Source: Sequoia sempervirens (lineage: Eukaryota > Streptophyta > Pinopsida > Cupressales > Cupressaceae). Taken from it: a DNA stretch of 64,000 nucleotides. Numbering within the stretch: the first letter of the stretch is position 1; each line of letters begins with the position of its first letter. The stretch spans positions 1-64,000 of the forward strand of contig VDFB02139091.1 in the NCBI GenBank assembly GCA_007258455.2, in the 5' to 3' direction. The notes below the pieces were generated by a model that did not search any database, was not told the origin of the DNA, and was given only the letters and a program-made list of their open reading frames with translations. Shown in pieces: positions 11,460 through 21,783 of this stretch. Made by a program: the position numbers and the translations under genes.

Positions 11460-13073
11460 ATCATCAAAACTCAAAAAGTCTTGAAAAAATACAAAAAAAT
11501 CAGAAAAATTCTTGAAAAAATACAAAAAAATTAGAAAAAGTCCTAAAAAATACAAAACAAAAAAATCAGAAAAAGTCCTGACAAAATACAAAAATAAAAT
11601 AAAATTAGAAAAGGTCCTAAAGAAATTCACATGATCTAAAAAAGTGCAATAAAAACAAATGGTGAAAACCTGGCAAACAGGTGCTACTTGTGATCAAAAT
11701 GGGCTCCTTTATCTATTAGATTATGTCTTGCATTCGCTTTACGGCATCATCTATCCATATCTATCATTTGTGCATATCTATCATATCCATATCATGCAAC
11801 AGGAATTCTTGTGTTTCATCATGGCTTGATGAAATTTGTACATATCCATAAGTTTTAGGTTGTGTTTACACTGGGGGCAAAAACATAGACTAAAACAAGA
11901 GAGGAGCAACGAGCTTTTAGAACATCACAAACAGACAAATGATGGTTTGCCAAAATGCAACATACATTGACGCATCAAATCAACCACAACATCAAAACGA
12001 ATCACTCAATGCCAATGACAATCAAACAACATGGTCAAAACAACATTAATCAAAACACAAACATCAATGTTGATAACCAAGTTGGATGATCTTAATCTGA
12101 ATAATGTTTGGAATACTTTAGACAAAATTTGAATTGTTGGTTGATTTTCTATTATATCTCTAGAGCAATTCGATGATGTACTGAACTAGAAAAGCAAGGA
12201 AGGAGTATGATTTTTCTTTGCCTGTTGTTTGTGAGTGAATCATTAGTACTATGCAAATTGGTCGCAAGACATGCTCTACTAAGTATCATTGATGACATTT
12301 CAGAATTTGCATGGGAAATGGGTTAACTCTTGTCTGTTTATGCAAAAGATACTCAGGACATCTCAGTTCAATTATACCTAGATGCTTGTATTATCTTGCT
12401 ATATCAAAAATCATGAAAGCAATACTCAGGTCATCACTGGTGCTAACATACCCTTTGATGCGTGTATTAACTTTCAACATTTCAATGCTCTATGATGACA
12501 CAAAAAGCACAAATAAGCTATCAGAATGGCAACGGATACCTTGCATGGTTAGTATAGATTACATTCATTTTAGAATCTGCATTTTGCATTTATAGATTTT
12601 CCCAAAAGCTAGAAAATTATCAAAGTTTCATATCTTTCCAATAAATGACTGAGTACATGTTGACATTCATAAAAACACAACAAATCATACATCATAATCA
12701 AAATATTCATGGGCATTCATAAATTGTACCATCCATCATTTCACATTCATATTCATAAAATCATTCATCAATAGATTGCAATCATATCATAACATTGAAC
12801 TTTCATTTTCACATCATAAATCATGCATACATATACATCATGAGCATAACATCATGAAACCATCACATAAGTCATCATGCATATAGAAAATGGACACATT
12901 CATCACATAAGGAATCATCGCTACATATCTCATATCTCAAAAATGAATGTCAAATGTACAAAAGATGTCAACTATGTATGACATAACATCATCAAAAATG
13001 GGACCATATCAGTATGTATACAAATGTCTCAACAGAGTATCAATAAGACATATAAGACATCATGCAAAAAGCA
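11460..13073 (+). other. Tat-1 3' non-coding region
   Basis: No gene seen. It starts with A-rich tandem units of about 40 bp (11470-11630, AAAATACAAAAAAATCAGAAAAAGTCCT-like), followed by a stem-loop (11655-11690), and a purine-rich GTTTACACTGGGGGCAAAAAC at 11861-11884 resembling the GGGGGCAAA words found near 3' ends of Tat elements. From about 12640 to 12940 it is rich in CAT/CATCATA words. The last part (12940-13073) leads into the 3' end of the antisense PMD pseudogene. Confidence 0.6.
11655..11690 (+). other. Stem-loop with GTGAAAACC signature (copy 1)
   Basis: ACCTG-GCAAA-CAGGT (11668-11682) is a perfect five-pair hairpin preceded by GGTGAAA. Flanking CAAATGG and CTACTTG can pair as an outer stem with one mismatch. 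Homologous structures lie at 59838-59878, 59926-59962, 59969-59999 and 63948-63988. Confidence 0.55.
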
Positions 13074-14943
13074 CTACAAAGTGCTATCCTCTGATGTTGC
13101 TGGTCTGGGACCTGCCCCACCTGTACTTGATGGACCTGCTCCACCTGCTCTTGATGACCCTCTTGGAGGTAATGGCTGAGTTACACCCCTGTTGGTAGCC
13201 CGAGAGCGACTATGTGTAGACCGAGACTGTGTATAACTCATTCTCTGCTCAGGTGGCACTGCATCATGATACCTGGTCCTATAGAACTTTTCCTCTCGGG
13301 TGGCCTTGGTCACCTCTCTCATCATGTCACCAATTGAGGTACCTAATGCTGCTCTTTGTAGATTGTCAGCTAGGGCCATGGCCTGCTCACCCTGCCATCT
13401 GGTTGTATCTCTCTCGGCTGTCACTGTCGTCAACTGTCCCTGTAGCTATGTAACCAAGGCTTGTGCCTGTGCTAACTGACCCTATAAGCTCTACACTCTA
13501 CTCTGCAAGGTACCTATCTGACTTGGCACCACTGGATCTACTGAAGACGATGGAGCTAAATGTCTCATCCGTGGTCCACCTCTACCACCACCTCTGCCAC
13601 CACCTCTGCCGCTACCTCTGCCACCTCTGCCACCTCCTCCACCACTATCACCCCCACTCTCCTCATCATTTCTATCTCCATCCCCATCTGACTCATCATC
13701 ATCATCCTCCTCAGAGTCCTCACCCTCTGAAGCCGCCTCTCGTTGTCGTCTATGTCCTCCTATATGTGGTCTCTACTCCACAACTGGAGCGGTAGGCTCA
13801 TCAGGATCAAATAATTGTGGCGTAGGATGTTCCAACACATACTAACCATACTCTAGAGTCATCCCCCCATCAAGAATATCATCTCTATAGTCCCACATAT
13901 GTACTCCCAAACTGGTGAACTCTGCCACTGCTGCATCATATGAAATCCGCAGACCCCACACCGTAAGCTCCTGCTGCCGACGTGCATAAATAGATGAACC
14001 CTATGGCATACCCTGAGTTCGACCATACTGTCACCACACTCGACCAAGAAGAAACCTCTCAATAATCCCAGGAGTATGACCAATCAAATATCTAGCGGTA
14101 AAGACATAGGGCATCTCCATAGCATCCTCTGGCCATGCCTCACAATCTACATAAGGCCACCAGCATATTGTATCGAGATCATCTAGAAGACGCTGCCATT
14201 GATCCAATTTGCCCAGCCTCAGCTAAGCAATGACATCGGTATATCTGAATCTATATGGTTGACCGACAGGCCGTCATCCATGGGTCAATGGTCGCATAAC
14301 AGCAAAATGCTCCCATGCCCATATCTATAAAAGCAAATAACCAACCGCTAAACTCTAGTCTCGACTGTACACAACATGGTGTAGCTCATCATATAAATGT
14401 GCAAGCATGCACGATCCCCAAGCATATCGTGTACCCTGCATCACCATACTCTCAAGTACACGACCCCACCCGACTGCAAAACCCTTCGACCTATGGTCAG
14501 GGCACAAAACACCTCCAATGAAGCCTGCAAGTACAGAGGGTAAAGGCGCATACGAATCTATCATCTCCGCCCATGAGATATAATATCCTACAATATGATC
14601 ATCTCTAAATATCTGCCTCAAAGAATCAGTACCTCCCACCTCCTGGCCATCAAATCTCAATATCTCACCCATCACTGGAATCTTCAGGATACGATACACA
14701 TCCTCAGGAGTCACGGTAATCTCTCTTGTTGGAAAATGAAAGGTGTTTGTGTCACTGTGCCACCTCTCTGCAAGTGCTGTCAATAAAGCTCTGTTGAGAT
14801 GCACCTCAGGCATCTCAAGTAACGAGGTCAGTCTGCATGCCTCGATCACATCTCTATCCACTTGTACAAGCTTTGGAATCAATCTCCATGTCTTCGGGAA
14901 TTTCTCCTGTAACTATAAGACACTCAATCTCTCCTGTTGAATA
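13074..14943 (-). pseudogene. Plant mobile domain (PMD) protein, antisense inside Tat-1
   Basis: Read on the minus strand, a single frame runs from about 14943 down to 13074 with no frameshift. The first half matches the PMD/aminotransferase-like domain: LTALAERWHSDTNTFHFP, ITVTPEDVYRILKIPVMGE, FIGGVLCPDHRSKGFAVGWG, a downstream IWAWEHFAVMRP and a WWPYVDCEAWPEDAMEMPYV segment. Then come an acidic stretch, an RGG-rich tract (about 13555-13640) and a Gln/Ala-rich possible coiled coil ending at 13074. Ten in-frame stops interrupt it, eight TAG and two TGA, none TAA. The longest open piece is 14355-14882. PMD proteins (MAIN/MAIL1 family) act in the nucleus in silencing and genome integrity in plants. 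Extra antisense ORFs of this kind are known from Tat elements. Confidence 0.8.
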
Positions 14944-14989
14944 GGAACAATCATCAAGTCAAAGCAACATCAATATCAAATCATCACGA

Positions 14990-15880
14990 CAAATCAATCA
15001 AATCTGACAGTAAATTTATCAAAATCCTGTTTGTTTTTAACAACCTTAGAAGCAAACTTATCAACTATTTGTTTTTCATCATCATGGAAAGAAAATTTAT
15101 CAAAATCCTATTTGCTTTTAGCAACTTTAGAAGCAAACTTATCAAATTTATCAAAATCATGTTTGTTTTTAACAACCTTAGAAGCAAACTTATCAACTAT
15201 TTGTTTTTCATCATCATGGAAAGAAAATTTATCAAAATCCTATTTTCTTTTAGCAACTTTAGAAGCAAACTTATCAAATTTATCAAAATCATGTTTGTTT
15301 TTAACAACCTTAGAAGCAAACTTATCAACTATTTGTTTTTCATCATCATGGAAAGCAAATTTATCAAAATCCTGTTTGCTTTTAACAACTTTAGAAGCAA
15401 ACTTATCAAATTTATCAAAATTCTGTTTGTTTTTAACAACCTTAGAAGCAAACTTATCAACTATTTGTGTCTCATCATCATGGAAATAAAATTTATCAAA
15501 ATCTTGTTTGTTTTTAACAACCTTAGAAGCAAACTTATCAACTATTTTTTTTTCATCATCATGGAAAGCAAATTTATCAAAATCCTGTTTGTTTTTAACA
15601 ACCTTAGAAGCAAACTTATCAACTATTTGTTTTTCATCATCATGGAAAGAAAATTTATCAAAATCTTGTTTGTTTTTAACAAACTTAGAAGCAAACTTAT
15701 CAACTATTTGTTTTTCATCATCATGGAAAGCAAATTTATCAAAATCCTATTTGTTTTTAACAACCTTAGAAGCAAACTTATCAAACAAATATTTGTTTTT
15801 AACAACTTTAAAAGCAAATTTATCAGTTATTATTTGTTTTCCAACAACCTTGGGAATAAATTTATCACAAAAAACATCAT
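14990..15880 (-). repeat. Tandem repeat array encoding 27- and 44-residue units
   Basis: Seven copies of ATCATGG at 15084, 15216, 15348, 15480, 15561, 15642 and 15723 give spacings of 132, 132, 132, 81, 81 and 81 bp, all multiples of three. On the minus strand, each 81-bp unit encodes DKFASKVVKNKQDFDKFAF followed by HDDEKQIV; the longer unit adds a shortened 17-residue copy. The minus frame is nearly stop-free (one TAG where sister units have CAG) and is in the same frame class as the PMD pseudogene 100 bp further on, though a few stops lie between. The plus strand is also open for 347 codons but gives a hydrophobic, less protein-like product. Confidence 0.7.
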
Positions 15881-15929
15881 CAAATCAAGACAACACAATA
15901 CGCAAACAATCAATACAAGGTCATGCATT

Positions 15930-16090
15930 GTCAAATTGGTAATGGGCACTGTCAAAATCATCATGGGTGCTATAGAATGAAGGGCACTACAAAAAAATTA
16001 ATGGGCGCTACAAAAACCTTAAAGGGTGCTATGGAAAACATAAATAGCGCTACAAAAAGACTAAAAGGCGCTAAAAGAATGCATGAAGAT
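15930..16090 (-). repeat. Inverse copy of the GCGCTA leader repeat
   Basis: Plus-strand words such as GGGCGCTACAAAAACCTTAAAGGGTGC are the reverse complement of the units at 2600-2870. About six units. On the minus strand they lie upstream of the coding repeat array and PMD pseudogene, in the position of a 5' leader. Confidence 0.65.
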
Positions 16091-16649
16091 ACAAAAAGGT
16101 TGGAAAACATGCCCTAACCGAAAAATTTTCAAATAACAAAAGTTTAACAGGGTACATACTGCGGGTCCATAGTGTGTCGGTCATTGATGTTGTCAGATGC
16201 GCTCTAAATGGTGCTGATGGGTAGGAAGTGCCATTTTTCTTACTCCAGAGCTCAAAAATTACAATTTTTACTAGGTTAAAATGGCAAAATGACATGGAAA
16301 ATGACATTTTTAACCTATTTAAAGGAAAAATTGGAGCATTTCATCACATGTTATCATTGCAGGGGCAATTTAGGTCATCAATTTTTCATATCACATCTTT
16401 CCATGTAAATTTCTTCACATCATAATTTTTGAACGATGAATCGACATCTTAAGAAATCATAAAAATCAAAAAATTCCAACAAATCTAAAAAATTAAAAAA
16501 ATTCACAAAAATCAAAATCTTATCGATTCATCGTCTGAGGGGGCATATACCTATCAACATTCAACAATCAGCATCTATTCGAAAATCAATATCTATTCAA
16601 CAATCGACATCTAGGGAAAATTTCAAAATTCTTTCAAGCAATGCGTAAA
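16091..16649. other. Non-coding tail of Tat-1 copy up to the copia junction
   Basis: No coding sequence recognised. A purine-rich word, TCTGAGGGGGCATATACC, at about 16534-16551 could be the remains of a polypurine tract and LTR start, but the next 100 bp do not match the LTR seen elsewhere. Copia gag homology begins near 16650. This boundary is the inferred breakpoint of an 18.3-kb tandem duplication. Confidence 0.4.
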
Positions 16650-17356
16650 ACACATCCTGCTATCTATGGTGGCCATTGCAAGGAATAACAAAGAAAGAGG
16701 TTACAATGTCTAATGAAGAACAAGAGATTCTAGATAGAAAGGAATTGGGAACCATTTAGTTGTGCTTGGAAACATCTATGGAATTCAATATAAAAAAATA
16801 AAAGACAATAGAGGATCTGATGGAAGCTTTGGCTAAATTGTATGAAAAAACCTCGACCTAAAATAAGGTATTTCTCATGAACCGTTTGTTTAATCTAAAA
16901 ATGATTGAAGGTGGATCTGTGATAGATCATTTAAATGATTTTAATACAATTACTACTCAATTAACTTTTGTGAAAGGTAATTTTTATGAAGAGGTGAGGG
17001 CTCTCTTGGTTTTATGTTCTTTGCCAGAAAGCTGGAATAGCTTGGTAATGGTTGTAAGTAACTTTGTCTCTGGTTCAAATGCATTGAAATTTGATGATGT
17101 TCTTGGTGCTATCCTTAGCAAGGAAATGTGATAGAAAAGAACAGATGAGACTTCAACATCGAGTAATGATTTGAATGTAGAGAACAAGGGAAGAAAAAAG
17201 GAGAGAATAAAAATCACAACAAATCATGGGAAGTCACAAGGGAAGTTGAAGAAAGGAAAATCTAAATTCAGAGGAAGAATGGATTGTTGGCACTGTGGAA
17301 AGCCAGGACACTTGAAAAAGGATTTTTTTATCTCGAAAGGGAAAACGAGGAGATAG
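16650..17356 (+). pseudogene. gag: Copia B gag (5' truncated)
   Basis: The copia gag protein forms the virus-like particle. Translation shows WWPLQGITKKEVTMSNEEQE, then DLMEALAKLYEK, FLMNRLFNLKMIEGGSVIDH and LLVLCSLPESWNSLVMVVSN, a typical Tork-like (UBN2) gag. The N-terminal part and 5' LTR are missing. A zinc knuckle CWHCGKPGHLKKDF (about 17284-17325) has lost its last Cys, replaced by Phe. Stops occur at 16758-16760 and 17129-17134, and near 16800 and 16860. The piece abuts Tat-1 sequence on the left. Confidence 0.88.
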
Positions 17357-18960
17357 ACAACATGATGAAAGTAAGGAAGCTAATGTTGCAAGTAATAAAT
17401 TACAAGGTGCTTTAATTCTATGTTTAGATAATGCTAATGATTCCTAGGTAATAGATTCAGGGGATTTATTTCATGCCACACCCCATAGAAAATATTTTTC
17501 GGATTATGTTCAAAGTCATTTTGGATAGGTATATTTGGGTGATGATGAACCCTATCAAATTGTTGGAAAAGGAAAGATAAAAATAAAGTTGCAGAATGGA
17601 AATGAATGGTTGCTATAGGAGGTAAGGCATGTTCCAAATTTAAGAAGGAATTTAATTTCTACAAGACAACTGGGTAGTGAAGGCTGCATGGTTACCTTTT
17701 CATACAAAGTCTGGAAGGTCACTAAAGGTGCATTAGTAGTAGCTAAAGGTGAAAAGGTAGGCACATTGTATTTGTATACTGGTAATACTTATTCTACCTT
17801 AGCTGCTACAGAAATAATTACTACTAAGATGGTTATAGCACTTGCTACAGGGACACAAATAAAATTGTGGCACCATAGACTTGGGCACATGAGTGAGAAA
17901 GGGATGAAAATCCTTCACTCCAAAAAACTTCTACCAAGTATGAAGTAGATTTACTTGGAGTTCTATGAAAATTTTGTTTATGGAAAATAGAAAAGAGTCT
18001 GATTTCTCAAAGTTGGGAAAGAGAAGAAGAGTGGGAAATTAGAGCTTGTGTATTAAGATGTACGGGAACCATCTCAAGTATCTTCTATTGGTGGCTCTTG
18101 CTATTATGTCACTTTTATTGATGATGCAACTAAGAAAACATGGGTGTATTTCCTAAAACAAAAATCATAAGTATTTGAAACTTTTGAAAAGTGAAAAGCT
18201 TTGGTTGAGAATGAGATGGGCAAAAAGTTGAAGTGTCTCAAATTTGATAATGGAGGTGAGTATTATAGCAGAGAATTTAAAAATTATTGTTCATACAATG
18301 GAATTTGTAGGTATAAAATGGTTCCTGGAACCCCACAAAAAAAAGTGTGTCTGAGAGGATGAATAGGACCATTATGGAGAATGCAAGGAGCATGAGATTG
18401 CATACTTACACTTTTGGACAGATACTATACATACTATTGTTTATTTAATAAAAAGGGGACCTTCAAATCCTTTGGATGGTGGCATTCCAAAGGAGGCATG
18501 GACGAGAAAAAAGGTAAACTATTCATTTCTAAAAAACTTTAGTTGTGAAGATTTTGTCCATGTTGATATTGAAAATAGAACCAAGCTTGAGGCTAAGTCT
18601 AAAAAATGTACCTTCATTGGATATGGAGTAGATGAATTTAGTTATCAGTTATGGGATTATGAAAATCATAAAATCATTAGGAGTAGAGATATTATATTCA
18701 ATGAGAAGTTCATGTATAAGGATTATCTATAGGAAAAGAAGCATGAACATGCCAAAAAGGAGTATGTGGTGTTGGATGAGATTCCAGAAAATAAAATGCT
18801 AGTGGTACCTGATGCTCAGCAACAAGTTATCCCACAAACTCCTGCAAGTGTTAGAAATTCTACAAGGATAACTAGACCTCCAGAAATATTTCCTCCATCA
18901 TTATTTTCTATATTATTAGCCAAATTTGTTGAACCTGGAGGTTATGAAGAAGCAATGTAG
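17357..18960 (+). pseudogene. Copia B protease and integrase
   Basis: The protease active site reads VIDSGDLFHATPHRKYF (about 17449-17500; usual DSGA is DSGD). The GAG-pre-integrase zinc region follows, LWHHRLGHMSEKGMKILHSK (17866-17925), then the integrase core: VTFIDDATKKTWVYFLKQKS (18109-18170) and KCLKFDNGGEYYSREFKNYC (18232-18290). The C-terminal integrase extends to a hinge with RITRPPEIFPPSLFS (18865-18912). Many stops and frame changes are present. The integrase would insert cDNA; this copy cannot. From 18278 it is duplicated at the window start. Confidence 0.88.
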
Positions 18961-19617
18961 GAAAATACCAAAAAGCAGTGGGAGCTAGGCATGAAAGAGG
19001 AAATGGATTCCTTGCTACAAAATCAGACTTGGGACTTAGACCAATTGCCTACATATAAAAGAGAATTTCCAAATAAATGGGTTTACAGGTTGAAGAAGAA
19101 GATGGAGGCAAGAAAAGATATAAGGCCAAACTCGTGGTAAAAGGTTTTGCACAAAAAGAAGGTATAGATTTTGATAAAATATTTTCTCTGGTTGTAAAGA
19201 TGACTTCTATTAGAACTATTCTAAGTCTTGTGGATGTGGAAGAATTGCATCTTGAATAGCTAGATGTGAAAACAACATTTCTCCATGGGGATTTGGAAGA
19301 GGAAATATGCATGAAACAACCACAGGGATATGAGGTCAAGGGTAAGGAGCAATTTATGTGCAGGTTAAAGAAGAGTTTGTATGGCTTGAAGCAAGCACCT
19401 TGGCAATGGTATTTGAAAGTTGATAGTTTTATGGCTAAACAAGGTTACAAAAGATGTCATTCTAATTATTGTGTTTATTTTAAGAAGTTGGGTAATGACA
19501 GCTACATTATCCTATTGTTTTATGTTGCTGACATGCTTGTTGTTGGGTCTAGCATGTAGCATATTAATGAGCTTAAGAAAAAATTAGCAAATTCATTTGC
19601 TATGAAGGATTTGGGTG
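18961..19617 (+). pseudogene. Copia B reverse transcriptase, first part
   Basis: RT from the KKQWELGMKEEMDSLLQNQT block to the palm. Seen: KRYKAKLVVKGFAQKEGIDF (19116-19175), KTTFLHGDLEEEICMKQPQG (19267-19326), LKKSLYGLKQAPWQWYLKVD (19366-19425) and the catalytic box, which reads YVADMLVVGSS at 19521 on. The first catalytic Asp is Ala here, while fragment A keeps YVDD. The frame is cut at 19617 by a solo LTR and resumes at 20786 with GATKK. Confidence 0.9.
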
Positions 19618-20785
19618 TGTATACACCTAAAAATGGTCACATCACAATAGTTTGGTAATTAATTAAATATTTTTAATATTTAATTAAATCTTTGAATTCA
19701 ATCTGCGTATAAATAAATCTAAATAATTTATTTATATTGTTCATTCTTTCATTTCGATTAAATAAATAAGTTTATTTAATCACTTTTCTTATCCATTTCT
19801 TAATTAATTAAATAAACATTATGATTTATTTATATTAATTATCATATAATCTTGGCTTGAATATTTTATTCAAATAAAGATTAAATATTCTTCTCTTCTA
19901 AAAATCCTCTAAATTCCATTCACAATTAAATATTCCAAATATTTAATTAATTCTTCTAAAGTCTATTCGCAATTAAATATTCCAAACATTTAATTGAGTC
20001 TTCTATAGTTCTAAAATCAATTATTTCAAAAATGTTTTAAATCCTCAAACTCACATAAAATTAAATAAATTTATTTATTTATTTTGGATTATCTACAGCA
20101 ACCGTGAAATAACTTCAAAACAAAAAATTAATAAATTTCTCTATTTCTGAGCAAAGTTGTTCCTGTGGGTTGAAGACAAACCTCCATTCTTCTCTCCAAC
20201 CTCCCAACATCTTCCATATTCCTCTCAACCTCTCCATCTTTCACCATTCAAAATTACCAGACAATCTCATAGCCATTGATCTTTGCCAGCTAGGCTCTTT
20301 CCTGTAAAAATCTATAAAAAGGATTGTCAGGTCTTCAAAAAAAAGAAGAAGCTTGCATACAGGAAAACTATATTCAATCAGCCTTCTAGCATTCATAGCC
20401 TCTAGAATCATAGCATAGCATAGCTTAGCATATTAGCAATCCATATCATGGCCTATCATCCTCATATCATAGCTTCAATAGCATTCATAATCCATAGCCC
20501 CTGTGCATATCCGTATATCAACATTTCACTCCACCAGCATATAGGATAGAGAAGTATTCTCTCTCTTTGCATACTCGTTCTGCAGGTTTCCATTCTAAGA
20601 AGCTTTGCTTATACAATCTGACAGCAACAGCTTCAAGCAAATCACTAGAGATAGAGGACAATGGAATGATTCTGAAGAAGCTCTGTTTGATTTCTTTGAT
20701 TTCATTTTATTTAGCTTTCTTTAGTTTAATGTTGCATTGGTGTGTTTTTGTTATCTCATTTTGATACTAACATTTCCCACACACA
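19618..20785 (+). repeat. Solo LTR (Tat-1 family) with GGGTG target duplication
   Basis: The LTR is 1168 bp, begins TGTATACACC and ends CCCACACACA. It is flanked by the perfect direct repeat GGGTG (19613-19617 and 20786-20790). Removing the LTR and one repeat rejoins copia RT in frame across MKDLG and ATKK, so the insertion boundaries are exact. It matches 1334-2485. No internal element sequence is left, so it formed by recombination between the two LTRs of a complete insertion. Confidence 0.93.
20313..20320 (+). promoter_or_regulatory. TATA box of solo LTR
   Basis: TATAAAAA in TCTATAAAAAGGATTG, in the same position as the box in the 1334-2485 LTR. A solo LTR can keep promoter activity; whether this one does is unknown. 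Confidence 0.55.
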
Positions 20786-21655
20786 GGGTGCAACAAAAAA
20801 ATGCTTGGTATGAGGATCACACGAAACAGAACAAACAAAAAATTATTTTTTTCTCAAAGTGAGTATGTAGAGAAGGTGTTGAAAATGTTTAACATGTAGA
20901 ATGAAAAAGTAGTTAGTACACCTTTTCCTAGTCATTTTAAGTTGACTAAGGAGATGTGTCTAAAGACACAAGAGGAGGAAGACAAAATGTCTAAGATACC
21001 ATATGCATCAACAATTGGTAGCTTGATTAATCCAATGGTATGCACAAGGCCAGATATTACACATGTAGTGGGATTTGTGAGCATGTATATAAGTAATCCA
21101 GGAATGGAACATTAGAATTCGGGAAAATGGGTTCTCTGATATTTGAGAGGTACTACTTCAAAGAAACTATGATGTGGAGGAACAAATTCTGCTCTAAAAG
21201 GATATGTTGACTCTAATCTTGTGGGTTATATTGATAGCAGAAGTACTACAGGGTATGTTTTTATTGTAGGAGGTACTGCAGTCAGTTGGATTTCAAGGCT
21301 GTAAATTTTTTTTGTGCTTTCAACCATTGAAGCTTAGTATGTTGTTGCTACAAAATCTAGCAAGGAGATGGTTTGGTTACAATGTTTTTTTGAGGAATTG
21401 GGGTAGTGACAAGAAGATAGCCCTTTGTACACTAATAGCTAGAGTGTCATTCATCTTGCTAAGAACTCAGCTCTACATTCAAAAACTAACAACATGCACC
21501 TCAAATACCACTTCATCCGAACAGTTTTGGAGGATGGACAGTTGAAGCTGGAGAAAATTCACACAAGTGAGAATCCTACAGATATGCTCACAAAGGCAGT
21601 TACATGGGAGAAATTGATTTCCTCATTAGTTTTTGTTGGCCTTCATGACTAATAA
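20786..21655 (+). pseudogene. Copia B reverse transcriptase end and RNase H
   Basis: Continuation of the RT frame with GATKKMLGMRITRNRTNKKL-like sequence (one frameshift near 20805), then MSKIPYASTIGSL and a TRPDITHVVGFVSMYISNPG block. RNase H follows, with IEA (21328), LHSKTNNMHLKYHFIRTVLE and KIHTSENPTDMLTKAV (21550-21603), ending HD-stop at about 21652. Frame changes and TAG stops are scattered through it. This part has no partner in the first copy, where Tat-1 internal sequence follows the LTR. Confidence 0.88.
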
Positions 21656-21783
21656 TGGTGGACATAAGAAACCAGCCAGACCTATAATCTAGTGGGAGCT
21701 ACAAGTGCAGTAGTGTCATCCAAGATCAATCTCCAAGTGGGAGGTTGTTTGGTGTGGAGCCTAATTAGTCTCCAATTAAGAGA

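Noticed and set aside
13463..13795. Plus-strand frame rich in His/Pro/Leu
   Set aside because: It is the shadow of the RGG-rich and acidic tract of the minus-strand PMD pseudogene.
14990..15880. CRISPR-like array
   Set aside because: Repeats are contiguous and coding, with no unique spacers, and this is plant nuclear DNA.
14937..15980. 347-codon plus-strand open frame over the tandem array
   Set aside because: It is a by-product of in-phase repeats. The product is a monotonous hydrophobic KFIKILFVFNNLRSK-type repeat, while the minus strand gives a charged, more protein-like unit aligned with the PMD frame.
16534..16551. 3' end (polypurine tract and LTR start) of Tat-1
   Set aside because: The purine tract is plausible, but the following sequence does not match the Tat-1 LTR, so I did not annotate an LTR.
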